Part shown: positions 34,877 through 43,700 of the stretch, piece by piece
How positions within the stretch are numbered: the first letter of the stretch is position 1
Layout of the letters: every line of letters starts with the position of its first letter
NCBI GenBank assembly: GCA_963848675.1
Contig: CAWKEY010000023.1
Location: 124,001-188,000, forward strand
DNA length: 64,000 bases
Source of the DNA: CAWKEY01 sp963848675
GTDB lineage: Bacteria; Pseudomonadota; Gammaproteobacteria; Methylococcales; Methylomonadaceae
Reading direction: 5' to 3'
Made by a program: the position numbers and the translations under genes
The notes under the pieces: generated by a model
What the model saw: only the letters and a program-made list of their open reading frames with translations
Databases searched by the model: none
Told to the model about the DNA's origin: nothing

Positions 34877-36676
34877 ATGCCCAAAACTCCCGTTTTTCAG
34901 CGCGCCGCGGCGGCTCCGGATTTGCCTAACGGCACAAGCAAATTCATTCTCTATTGTATGACCCGCTTTCGTGGCCTGATGCTACTGATGCTGATTCTGG
35001 AAACCGGGCAGGCGGCGGCCAACATTCTGGTACCTTATGCAGTCAAGGCCATCATGGATGGCGTCGCGCATGCGACCGGCGGCCCGGTGCTGGAGACCCT
35101 GCGCGGGCCGTTGCTGTTGCTGGCCGGCTTGGCGCTGGCGGAAATTCTGTTTAGCCGGGCCAGCGGCGCGGTGCTGATTATCATGGGGCCGCGTTTGCGG
35201 CAGTGCACCACGCAAAATCTCTACGCTTATCTGCAATACCATTCAGTGCGTTATTTCGGCAACCACTTTGCCGGCGGGCTGGCGCACCGCATCAGTGAAA
35301 CGGCGATGAGCGTTAATCATACCGTGTGGGCGGTGCTGGCGGATTTCTGGCCGATTACGGTAACCTTCGGGGTGTCGATTACCCTGCTGTTTGGTGTTCA
35401 TCAGGGATTGGGGATGTTCGTGGCCGGCTGGGTGGTAGTTTATGTGAGCAGCTCCTACTTGCTGGCGACCCGTTGCCAGCCTTATGCGCAAAATTACGCG
35501 GCCACCCGCAGCCTGGTCAACGGTAAAATCGTCGATGCGGTCACCAACATCCTCAATGCCAAACTGTTTGCTCGCCTTGACTATGAGCGGCAGTACCTTA
35601 ACGGCTTCCTAGAAACCGAAGTAGCGACCGCCCGCCGTACCTTCTGGTTCATGGAGCGGGTGCGCTGGTTCCAGTTCATCGCCGCCGCGGCGCTAAAGCT
35701 GGGCACGGTGTATTACGCGCTGACGCTGTGGGACGGGGGCCTGATCGGCGTCGGCGATTTTACCATGAGCATCGGCCTGGCGCTGCTGATCATCAGCGAC
35801 GCCCGCAACCTGACCCGGCGTTTTCTGGAGTTTTTCGAATACGCCGGCAACGTCGCCAACGGTGTTGATACCATCATCCGCCCGCACGAAATCGTCGATG
35901 CGCCGGATGCGCGGCCGCTGCGGATTGCCCAGGGCCGAATCGAGTTTCGAAATATCCGCTTCGGCTACGATCCGGCGCAACCGGTGTTCGATGGACTGAA
36001 TGTGATCATCGAGCCGGGGCAACGGATCGGCCTGGTGGGTTTTTCGGGCTCCGGAAAATCGACTTTTGTGAGTCTGATGCTGCGCAATTTCGAGCCGCAG
36101 GACGGACAAATACTCATTGACGGCACCGACATCATGAGCGTCAGTCAGGATTCCCTGCATGAACAGGTCAGCCTGATTCCGCAAGACCCCAGCCTTTTCC
36201 ACCGCAGCCTCAAGGAAAATATCGGCTACGGCAAGCTGGATGCCGACGATGCCGAAATCACCGCTGCCGCGAAAATGGCCCATGCCGACGAATTTATTCT
36301 GCACATAACTGAAGGTTACGATTCACTGGTCGGCGAGCGCGGCGTCAAACTGTCCGGCGGCCAGCGCCAACGCATCGCCATTGCTAGGGTCATGCTCAAG
36401 GATGCGCCAATTCTGATTCTGGACGAAGCCACTTCCAGTCTGGATTCGGTCACCGAACAAACCATCCAGGAAAACCTGGACCGGGCCATGGGCCGGAAGA
36501 CGGTGATCGCCATCGCCCATCGCCTGTCGACCATCGCTCATCTCGACCGCATTCTGGTCTTCGACACCGGCCGCATCATCGAGGACGGCAGCCACGACCA
36601 GCTGCTGGCGCGGCAGGGCATTTACCATCAACTCTGGTCGAGGCAGGCCGGGGGCTTTTTGCCCGAGCAGGCGTAA
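34877..36676 (+). CDS. ABC exporter, fused permease and ATP-binding domains
   Basis: A 599-residue half-transporter of the MsbA/ATM1 class. The transmembrane domain covers about residues 25-325 with six helices. The nucleotide-binding domain holds Walker A GFSGSGKST (about residue 387), Q-loop IPQDP, signature LSGGQRQRIAIARV, Walker B ILILDEATS and the H-loop AHRLST. Homodimers export lipids, peptides or small molecules; no substrate can be deduced. Its codons look richer in G/C at third positions than the neighbours (for example runs of GCG, CTG, GGC), hinting at different ancestry. It is monocistronic. Confidence 0.9.
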   Translation: MPKTPVFQRAAAAPDLPNGTSKFILYCMTRFRGLMLLMLILETGQAAANILVPYAVKAIMDGVAHATGGPVLETLRGPLLLLAGLALAEILFSRASGAVLIIMGPRLRQCTTQNLYAYLQYHSVRYFGNHFAGGLAHRISETAMSVNHTVWAVLADFWPITVTFGVSITLLFGVHQGLGMFVAGWVVVYVSSSYLLATRCQPYAQNYAATRSLVNGKIVDAVTNILNAKLFARLDYERQYLNGFLETEVATARRTFWFMERVRWFQFIAAAALKLGTVYYALTLWDGGLIGVGDFTMSIGLALLIISDARNLTRRFLEFFEYAGNVANGVDTIIRPHEIVDAPDARPLRIAQGRIEFRNIRFGYDPAQPVFDGLNVIIEPGQRIGLVGFSGSGKSTFVSLMLRNFEPQDGQILIDGTDIMSVSQDSLHEQVSLIPQDPSLFHRSLKENIGYGKLDADDAEITAAAKMAHADEFILHITEGYDSLVGERGVKLSGGQRQRIAIARVMLKDAPILILDEATSSLDSVTEQTIQENLDRAMGRKTVIAIAHRLSTIAHLDRILVFDTGRIIEDGSHDQLLARQGIYHQLWSRQAGGFLPEQA

Positions 36677-36804
36677 ACTGCCGACGGTCTATTGGCTATC
36701 GTGAATGTCTGCCTGAAAGCGAGCGGCCGCTATATTGAAAAAGCCCCATGCTTGAGAATATTATGTCTTGATTGCAAAAGATAAAGTTGGAGGCGTTTTT
36801 TACT

Positions 36805-37479
36805 ATGTCGGCAATTTATCCCGTGCTGGGGTTTACACACCCTTTGAGTTCAATCATTCATTTTTTAGGCGCACTATTCTTTACTTATCAGGCCAACTTC
36901 ATGCTTCGCCGGGCAAAGGGATCGCGCATTCGCTTAATCTCGCTGGCGGTGTTTTCGGGTTCCTGTATTTTTTTATTACTGGTCAGCGCTATCTATCATT
37001 TGCTGGCGACAACCGGGGCAGCACATACGGTTTTTCAACGACTCGACCATGCCGCTATTTTTCTAGTCATCGCAGGCACCTTTACGCCAATACACTGTAT
37101 TCTTTTTACCGGGTTTTTAAGATGGGGATTTCTTGTAATCGTTTGGGTTCTGGCCATCAGCGGTCTTATCGTAAAAACAATTTTTTTTACCACAATACCG
37201 GAGTGGTTAGGTTTGTCTTTCTATCTGGGTCTTGGATGGATGGGGTTGTTCATGGGCTTTCATCTTTGGCGAAGATATGGCTTTGCTTTCATCCGGCCGC
37301 TGGTGCTCGGCGGCATTTTCTATACAGTCGGCGCCATTATTGAATACCATCAAAAACTTACACTACTTCCCGGCATAATCGGCCCGCACGAAATTCTGCA
37401 TATAGCCGTGCTTTTAGGGATAGGGTTTCAGTGGTGGTTTATTGTCAAAACACTGGATCAAGTCCCGAACATTAAATAA
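36805..37479 (+). CDS. Hemolysin III (HlyIII/PAQR) family membrane protein
   Basis: A 224-residue protein with seven transmembrane helices. Conserved metal-type residues of the family are present: the Ser-His block SAIYHLLA (about residue 67), RLDHAAIFLVIAGTFTPI, and HEILHIAVLLGI near the end. I place the start at ATG 36805, preceded by TTGGAGG at good spacing; an upstream TTG extension is less likely. Despite the name, the biochemical role of bacterial HlyIII proteins is uncertain and may involve membrane lipids. Confidence 0.88.
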   Translation: MSAIYPVLGFTHPLSSIIHFLGALFFTYQANFMLRRAKGSRIRLISLAVFSGSCIFLLLVSAIYHLLATTGAAHTVFQRLDHAAIFLVIAGTFTPIHCILFTGFLRWGFLVIVWVLAISGLIVKTIFFTTIPEWLGLSFYLGLGWMGLFMGFHLWRRYGFAFIRPLVLGGIFYTVGAIIEYHQKLTLLPGIIGPHEILHIAVLLGIGFQWWFIVKTLDQVPNIK

Positions 37480-37711
37480 CGGCCAATAAAAGCAGCCATT
37501 TCCAGCAATGCGCAACAAACCGCTGTTTGTTCGACCATTTCCGGCGCATAATCGGCCTCGATGCCAAACTACAGAATAACGCTCTCAAGTTTGGCGCCCC
37601 AGAACTGATGGGATCATCCTCAAGTTTTTGATACGCCGATATAAAAATGCTTTGGTACTACAAAGCGCCTAAGTTAAATGCTTAGTCCATCATTTAAATT
37701 GAAATAGGAAA

Positions 37712-38104
37712 ATGAACATGAAAAAAATAAATTTAGCGGCAATGCTATTGCTTTTATCTGCATTTACAAGCGCCGTTTATGCTGATATTACCCTGCAATC
37801 TAAAGAGGAAGTCGAGGGCACCTGGAAACTGGACCATACCCAAAACTCTTTAACCGATAAAGAATCCATTCAGAGGGTAGATATCTGGGTATTTAAAGAT
37901 GGCAAATTAACGATTCTGAATATTCCACGCGAAGGCAAGTACTATGATCAACCGCCCGTAAATTACGAAATAGAAAATGGAAAGTTAAAAGTTGCTCTTG
38001 TGGGTAGCGGCAGATTTGACATATTTTCTGTAGTAGAAAAAGACGACAAAAGCATGACCTTAAAAGGAAAATTCGGCGGGTATTATTATTTCATTAAAAA
38101 GTAG
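37712..38104 (+). CDS. Small secreted protein of unknown function
   Basis: A 130-residue protein with an N-terminal signal peptide (KKINLAAMLLLLSAFTSAVYA, in part; predicted cleavage after VYA at residue 24). The mature part is beta-rich (VEGTWKLDH, VDIWVFKDGKLTIL, SMTLKGKFGGYYYF), suggesting a lipocalin-like or small barrel fold in the periplasm. GGAAA precedes the start. No family is assigned and there is no operon partner. Confidence 0.75.
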   Translation: MNMKKINLAAMLLLLSAFTSAVYADITLQSKEEVEGTWKLDHTQNSLTDKESIQRVDIWVFKDGKLTILNIPREGKYYDQPPVNYEIENGKLKVALVGSGRFDIFSVVEKDDKSMTLKGKFGGYYYFIKK

Positions 38105-38431
38105 GGTCGAGTAGACCAGCCCCTCCCAATGAAGCCTGCTCTATCCACTGTCGACACTTTTGTTGGTAGAGAGGTTAAAAAATCCCTGTAAACCGCCGTT
38201 AAATTAACATGGCGTCGGCCCGGAAACATGATCATAAATTGATTGATCGACCTCTCTCCGCCGCCACCTGCACAGTATCTTTCATTTTCCGGGGTGTTAA
38301 AAACGTCTTCATGACCGTTAGAATAAATGGCTCTCGCTTGTCTCCTCAACGGCACGCGCAGCAGTTGCGTGCCGTTGAGTCAAAATGCCGCCCAATATTG
38401 CCTGATGCTGGGCAGCGCTGCTTACATGCAG
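38105..38431. other. Intergenic region with a perfect 13-bp inverted repeat
   Basis: The region between the secreted protein and the GST gene (convergent) contains CTCAACGGCACGC (38345-38357) and GCGTGCCGTTGAG (38367-38379), a perfect 13-bp stem with a 9-base loop. There is no T-run on either strand, so it may be a terminator of unusual form or a palindromic repeat. Nothing else is recognisable. Confidence 0.55.
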
Positions 38432-39079
38432 TTATTTTTTCAAAAACGCAGCCATCGCCGCAGCGCGGCCGGCAGCGACTTTTTGCACATGCGGCCGCGT
38501 TTCTATTAGCTGCATATAGTTTGCAATCCCCGGAATATGCGCTGCGGCCATGTCTGTGTCATAGATTTTTTGAGTCGCCATGCTGACCATGAAGAAATGC
38601 AGCCAGGCAACGCAGTCTGCCGCGGTGTAGGTATCACCCGCAATATAGGGTGTGAATTTCGCCAGCCGCGCCACTCCTTGCAAGCCAATAACCAAGCGTT
38701 CTTTTACTTCATTTTTGGTGTCTTCGGAGACAGTGCCGCCAAAAAATGATTCTTTATAGAGGCGGCGGGCATGCAATTCGACATTCAGTTCCAAATGCTG
38801 AATCAATTCCCGGCATTTGGCCCGCTCGAAAAGATCGGCAGGATAAAGAGGCTTCTCAGGATAGGTTTCTTCCAGGTACTCCAGAATAACTTGAGACTCT
38901 GACAAGCAGCCGCGTTCCGTTTCAATAAAGGGAATTTTTCCTAGCGGGGAACGTTTCAGCAAAGCCTCGTCCTGCGAAGGAAACACCTGTTCTTCAGTGA
39001 AGGCAATGCCCTTTTCAAGCAAAACCAGCTTGGTTTTATTGTAATAATTGCTAATTGCAAAACCGCATAAATTAATCAT
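38432..39079 (-). CDS. Glutathione S-transferase family protein
   Basis: A 215-residue protein with an N-terminal thioredoxin-like domain (INLCGFAISNYYNKTKLVL; cis-Pro and substrate block GKIPFIETERGCLSESQVI with the glutathione-binding E-S pair at about 65) and a helical C-terminal domain. The start at 39079 removes 13 non-family residues of a longer frame and puts AGAG upstream as a weak ribosome-binding site. Likely roles are detoxification or stress response; the substrate is unknown. Confidence 0.88.
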   Translation of the reverse strand: MINLCGFAISNYYNKTKLVLLEKGIAFTEEQVFPSQDEALLKRSPLGKIPFIETERGCLSESQVILEYLEETYPEKPLYPADLFERAKCRELIQHLELNVELHARRLYKESFFGGTVSEDTKNEVKERLVIGLQGVARLAKFTPYIAGDTYTAADCVAWLHFFMVSMATQKIYDTDMAAAHIPGIANYMQLIETRPHVQKVAAGRAAAMAAFLKK

Positions 39080-39523
39080 GGCAATACTCTCTAATGATGG
39101 GTATGACTCAACAAGCACCGGATGACCGGTGCATTCAAGCAGGGGACTGAAAGCCCGGATAGGCGCAGACTAAACAATGCGTCTTAATCGGGCAGCATTT
39201 TAAAGTTATCGGTACTGTTAGCTTCAAAATGATACTCCAAATGTAGCTATTCAGCGTTTTTTCGAAAAAACGCTAGATTTTGCTGTCATTTCGACCATCG
39301 GAAGAAATCTTTTTCAAAATCGTTAACCCGGGGCATCTAAATTTTGGGAATCTCTTAAAATACGTTACGCTCATGGCAAGACCATTCGACAGGCTCTCCG
39401 CGAACGTTCGTTATTGAATGGGCCAAGCGTTTTCAACGAGCGCTCCACCTGCGCTCGAAACAGGCCTCTCGAAGCACGGTATTTTAGAATTCACTATTTT
39501 GATGTATTACAGGCGAATAATTC
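39080..39523. other. Gene-free divergent region with repeats
   Basis: About 440 bases without a gene. A 22-base perfect palindrome, AGCGTTTTTTCGAAAAAACGCT, sits at 39253-39274 and is followed by GATTTTGCTG. Further on, ACCATTCGACAGGCTCTCCGCGAACG at about 39383-39408 resembles the common CATTCGACAGGCTC...GCGAACGG intergenic repeat of proteobacteria. Confidence 0.5.
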
Positions 39524-40594
39524 ATGCCGCTATCGAATTCACGTTTAGAACAGGTTGCCAGCCTGGGCGCTTTGGGCTTTTTGTTGTTTACCTGCTTTCA
39601 GGTATTAAAACCTTTTATCTTCGATCTGCTCTGGGCCGCCATTTTGTGCTATGTCACCTGGCCGCTATACGAAAAACTCCGCGGCAACCAGCTGCGATCA
39701 AGCATAGCGGCACTCTGCATGGTGGTGCCTATCAGCATCATATTATTGACGCCCTTTGTGACGGCGGCAGTCACGCTGACCGATGACATCAACCGGATTC
39801 TGCTTTGGCTTAATCAAAATGCGCATGGCTGGCCGGCACCGCCGGAATGGCTGCAACAGATTCCTGTCGTCGGGACTTACCTCAGTGATTCCTGGCAGAT
39901 TTTCGGGGAAGATTCCAGCCGCATTTTCAATCTGGGCCGGCAAGTTGCCTTTACCGGCGGGCGCTGGCTGCTGGAAAAGAGTATTAACCTGGCAGTAGAT
40001 TTGCTGCATCTGGGGCTCAGTATTTTAGTGCTGTTTTTTTTCTATCGCGATGGCGAAAGCGTTGCCGAGCATTTGATCATTGGCGTAACACGGCTTGCCG
40101 GCGAGCAGACCCAGCGTATTCTTTCCATTATTCGCACCAGCCTGCGCGCGGTCGTTTATGGCATACTCGGCACGGCACTGGCGCAGGCGCTGGTTTCCTT
40201 GATCGGCCTGTTGCTGGCCGATGTACCGTATGCTTTTGTATTGGGCTTCGTCTCGTTTTTTCTCGCCATTATTCCGGCGGCAATGACCCTGCTTTGGCTG
40301 CCTGTTGCCGGCTGGTTGCTAATACAAGGCGAGACCGGCTGGGCCGTATTCATCTGCGTATGGTTTATTCTCCTGGTGGGCACCATCGATAACTGGCTGC
40401 GCCCGATATTGATCAGTCGAGAAGTCGAACTGCCTCTCATACTGATTGTTTTCGGGATATTTGGCGGCCTGCTGGCCTTCGGCTTTATCGGCATATTCCT
40501 GGGGCCGACACTGCTTTATACCGGCTTTGCCTTAATGACTGACTGGTTGATTCGCAAGGAACAAGAATCCCTTCCGGAATTGTCCGGCGAGTGA
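39524..40594 (+). CDS. AI-2E family transporter, copy 2
   Basis: A 356-residue permease with about eight helices. The family signature GTIDNWLRPILISREVELPL and the last helices (GLLAFGFIGIFLGPTLL) match PF01594 proteins. It differs strongly in sequence from the paralogue at 20575, so these are old paralogues rather than a recent duplication. The start ATG at 39524 gives a short N-terminus before helix 1. The substrate is unknown. Confidence 0.87.
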   Translation: MPLSNSRLEQVASLGALGFLLFTCFQVLKPFIFDLLWAAILCYVTWPLYEKLRGNQLRSSIAALCMVVPISIILLTPFVTAAVTLTDDINRILLWLNQNAHGWPAPPEWLQQIPVVGTYLSDSWQIFGEDSSRIFNLGRQVAFTGGRWLLEKSINLAVDLLHLGLSILVLFFFYRDGESVAEHLIIGVTRLAGEQTQRILSIIRTSLRAVVYGILGTALAQALVSLIGLLLADVPYAFVLGFVSFFLAIIPAAMTLLWLPVAGWLLIQGETGWAVFICVWFILLVGTIDNWLRPILISREVELPLILIVFGIFGGLLAFGFIGIFLGPTLLYTGFALMTDWLIRKEQESLPELSGE

Positions 40595-40818
40595 TGCCGG
40601 TGATCCCGCCATCGCCGTTTAAGGTAAAAATTTAGGGCTTTTTGCGGCTGAGTTAGTATAATCATGCCCGCTTGGGGAGTGCCGGAATATTAGCAACAGC
40701 CTCCATGACTCGAATTCACCCATTTCAAGTTCAATTCACCTAATCTTTCGTACCTGTGCTGCCGGATTGCTATGTCGTTTCGGCGGATTCGTGCGTTTTG
40801 CTACGCTATTACATAAAC

Positions 40819-41646
40819 ATGGATATTATCTTAATTGCCAAAGCCTTTATTCTGGGCATCGTCGAGGGGCTGACCGAGTTCTTACCGATTTCCAGTACCG
40901 GTCATTTAATCCTGGTCAGTGACCTACTGCATTTTAATGACGAGAAAGGCAAATTATTTACCATTGTCATTCAAGTCGGCGCCATATTGGCGATCTGCTG
41001 GGAATACCGCGTCAAGATCGCATCGGTAATCGCCGGTTTAACCAGCCAACGGCAGGCGCAAAAATTTATACTGAATCTGGCCATTGCCTTTATGCCTTTG
41101 GCGGTGTTGGGCCTGTTGTTCGGAAAATACCTTAAAGCAAACTTATTCAAGCCCATTCCGGTCGCCCTGGCCTTCATCGTGGGCGCTTTCGTGATCATCT
41201 GGGCGGAAAAACGCGAGCATAAAATTCGCGTTCATGAAATCGATGATTTAAGTCCTATGGATGCGTTAAAACTCGGTATCGCCCAAGCTTTTGCGCTGAT
41301 TCCAGGCACTTCACGTTCGGGATCGACCATCATCGGAGGTTTGTTGTTCGGTTTGTCGCGCAAGGCGGCAACGGAATTTTCGTTTTTCCTGGCGATACCC
41401 ACGCTGATAGCGGCGAGCATTTATGATTTGTATAAACACCGCGACTTACTGCAGGTCGAAAACGACGCGCTGTATTTTGCCGTGGGGCTGGTTGCCGCGT
41501 TTTTAAGCGCCCTGCTGGCAGTAAAATCCCTGCTGCGCTATATCAGCCATCATGACTTCATTATTTTCGCCTGGTATCGCATTGCATTTGGTTTGATCGT
41601 GCTTGCCACATCCTATGCCGGATGGGTACAGTGGACAGTTGATTAA
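40819..41646 (+). CDS. uppP: Undecaprenyl-diphosphatase UppP (BacA)
   Basis: A 275-residue membrane enzyme that dephosphorylates undecaprenyl diphosphate to recycle the lipid carrier for peptidoglycan and O-antigen synthesis. The two active-site motifs are clear: GIVEGLTEFLPISSTGHL (residues about 13-30) and PGTSRSGSTI (about 160-169). I use the ATG at 40819 because it gives the family N-terminus MDIILIAKAF; the longer frame upstream is not related. Just downstream is a Ca/Na antiporter. Confidence 0.95.
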   Translation: MDIILIAKAFILGIVEGLTEFLPISSTGHLILVSDLLHFNDEKGKLFTIVIQVGAILAICWEYRVKIASVIAGLTSQRQAQKFILNLAIAFMPLAVLGLLFGKYLKANLFKPIPVALAFIVGAFVIIWAEKREHKIRVHEIDDLSPMDALKLGIAQAFALIPGTSRSGSTIIGGLLFGLSRKAATEFSFFLAIPTLIAASIYDLYKHRDLLQVENDALYFAVGLVAAFLSALLAVKSLLRYISHHDFIIFAWYRIAFGLIVLATSYAGWVQWTVD

Positions 41647-41670
41647 ATTTCTTTAACATCAGGAATCATT

Positions 41671-42642
41671 ATGCCTATATCCGTGTTACTGGTTGTTGCC
41701 GGCTTGATTTTATTGGTCTGGAGCGCCGACCGCTTTATTGAAGGCACCGCCGCTGTCGCCCGCTATGCTGGCATGCCGCCGCTGCTGATCGGCATGGTCA
41801 TCGTCGGTTTCGGCACCTCGGCGCCGGAATTGACGGTATCGGCATTATCCGCCTGGCAAGGTAACCCAGGTCTGGCGCTGGGCAACGCTTACGGTTCCAA
41901 CATTGCCAATATCGCATTGATTTTGGGCGTGGTTGCCCTTATCAGTCCTGTCGTGGTGCATTCACAGGTGATCAAGAAAGAACTGCCCATACTGGCTCTA
42001 ATTACTGTGATTTCTCTGTGGCTTGTTTATGATGGTGAATTGACCCGCCTGGATGCCTGGCTGCTGCTCGGCGTTTTCTTTGGAGTGATGGGCTGGACGA
42101 TACGCCAGGGTTTAAATAATCGCTCCGATATCCTGGAGCAGGAAATGGAGGCCGAACTGGAAAGCCATGCCATGCCGCTCAAGCATGCGCTGCTGTGGCT
42201 GGTCGTGGGTTTGATTTTGCTGGTTGTCTCCTCGCGCATGCTGGTAATGGGTGCGGTAGCCATTGCGCAGAGTCTCGGCATCAGTGATTTGGTCATCGGC
42301 CTGACTATCGTCGCCATAGGCACCTCGCTGCCGGAACTGGCTTCATCCATCGCCGCCGCGCGGAAAGGCGAGGATGATATTGCCATCGGCAACGTGATCG
42401 GCTCCAACCTGTTTAATACCACGGCAGTAGTGGGTTTGGCCGGTGCCATCCAGCCCATGTCCATTCCCGCCGACATCATCAACCGGGATTGGCCGCTAAT
42501 GGCGATATTGACAGCGGCTCTGTTTGTCATGGGCTATGCAAGCAATGGCCATGGCCACATCAATCGCCTGGAAGGCAGTATCCTGCTGACAACATTCATC
42601 GGGTATACCTGTTATTTGGCGTATTCTGTGGTAGCTGTTTGA
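41671..42642 (+). CDS. Calcium/sodium antiporter (CaCA, YrbG-like)
   Basis: A 323-residue membrane protein with about ten helices and the two homologous alpha-repeats of CaCA exchangers: GFGTSAPELTVSALSAWQG with GNAYGSNIANI (about residues 48-85), and AIGTSLPELASSIAAARKG with GNVIGSNLFNT (about 210-250). The paired acidic residues bind Ca2+. An acidic loop (EQEMEAELE) separates the halves. Its stop and the apbE start share one base (TGATG), indicating co-translation. Confidence 0.93.
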   Translation: MPISVLLVVAGLILLVWSADRFIEGTAAVARYAGMPPLLIGMVIVGFGTSAPELTVSALSAWQGNPGLALGNAYGSNIANIALILGVVALISPVVVHSQVIKKELPILALITVISLWLVYDGELTRLDAWLLLGVFFGVMGWTIRQGLNNRSDILEQEMEAELESHAMPLKHALLWLVVGLILLVVSSRMLVMGAVAIAQSLGISDLVIGLTIVAIGTSLPELASSIAAARKGEDDIAIGNVIGSNLFNTTAVVGLAGAIQPMSIPADIINRDWPLMAILTAALFVMGYASNGHGHINRLEGSILLTTFIGYTCYLAYSVVAV

Positions 42643-43661
42643 TGAAGCCCCGTCCATTATTCGGTCTATTCCTCTTGCCTGTATTGCTATGGGCCTGCAC
42701 AGATCAAAACCTGCAAAAACTTGAAGGCTATACCCAGGGCACCAGTTACCACATCAGTTACTGGTCGAACGCGCCCGTGGACAACAAGGCGCTTAAAGCC
42801 GCCATCGGCAGTGAACTGGCACGTATCGACCAGCTGCTTTCAAACTATCGCTCAGACTCGGCCATTGAAGCGTTTAACCGCAGTGCAAGCACCCGCAGTC
42901 AGCGCGTCAGTGAAGAATTAATCAGCCTGGTGCGCATCGCACAAGGCGTTTATCAAGCCAGCCACGGTTGCTACGATTTGACTATTAAACCGCTGTTTGC
43001 GCTGTGGGGCTTTAAGGACGATGCCTTGAACATTCCGACTGCTGCAGCCATCCAGACTAGCCTGCAGCACATCGGCATGGGCAAACTGGAAGTCATCGAT
43101 GACAGCCACTTACTTAAAAAGCAGGCGGATTTAAGTGTGGACGTCTCGTCTATCGGCCAAGGCTACAGCGTGGAAAAAATCAGCCAGTTGCTTGAACAGA
43201 ACCAGATCACCAATTATCTGGTCGAGATTGGCGGCGAACTGAAAACCCAGGGCCATAAACCGGATGCCAGCGCCTGGCGCATTGCCGTGGAAAGGCCCTT
43301 GCCCGGCGAGCAGTCCATGCACAAAATTATTACCACACCCAAAGACGCGCCATTGGCGATCATGACCTCGGGCACATACCGGCATTACTTTGACGCCGAT
43401 GGTCAGCGTTACAGCCATATTCTCGATGCGCGTACCGGCAAACCGGTGACTCACAATCTGGTGTCCGTTACCGTACTGCATGAAAATCCCATTATTGCCG
43501 ATGCCTGGTCGACTGCCCTGCTTTGTCTCGGCCAGCCGGATGGCATGCAAGCCGCCAATACCGCAAGAATAGCGGCACTGTTTATCGAACAGCAAGGCGG
43601 CAAGTTGATCGAATCCCGAAGTGATGCTTTAAACGCATCAACTAGCCTGGCCATTCAGTAA
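42642..43661 (+). CDS. apbE: FAD:protein FMN transferase ApbE (lipoprotein)
   Basis: A 339-residue periplasmic lipoprotein that attaches FMN covalently to threonines of NqrB/NqrC, RnfD/RnfG or related proteins. The signal peptide ends with the lipobox LLWAC (about residue 18). Family motifs include EGYTQGTSYHISYW, the ALWGFKDD region, DVSSIGQGYSVEKI and the Mg-binding ILDARTGKPV with the following Thr/Ser-rich segment VADAWSTAL-like (IADAWSTALLCLG). The start overlaps the upstream antiporter stop by one base; a longer upstream frame is rejected because it would lose the signal peptide. Confidence 0.94.
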   Translation: MKPRPLFGLFLLPVLLWACTDQNLQKLEGYTQGTSYHISYWSNAPVDNKALKAAIGSELARIDQLLSNYRSDSAIEAFNRSASTRSQRVSEELISLVRIAQGVYQASHGCYDLTIKPLFALWGFKDDALNIPTAAAIQTSLQHIGMGKLEVIDDSHLLKKQADLSVDVSSIGQGYSVEKISQLLEQNQITNYLVEIGGELKTQGHKPDASAWRIAVERPLPGEQSMHKIITTPKDAPLAIMTSGTYRHYFDADGQRYSHILDARTGKPVTHNLVSVTVLHENPIIADAWSTALLCLGQPDGMQAANTARIAALFIEQQGGKLIESRSDALNASTSLAIQ

Positions 43662-43700
43662 AATACAGGCACCCCATGTTTATGCAATCAGGATGTAATT

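Noticed and set aside
35693..36304. 203-residue minus-strand frame opposite the ABC exporter
   Set aside because: The ATP-binding motifs are on the plus strand; the opposite frame is open because of G/C-rich third positions.
39253..39274. 22-base palindrome as a rho-independent terminator
   Set aside because: No gene ends nearby on either strand (both flanking genes start away from it) and no T-run follows the CG-centred palindrome.
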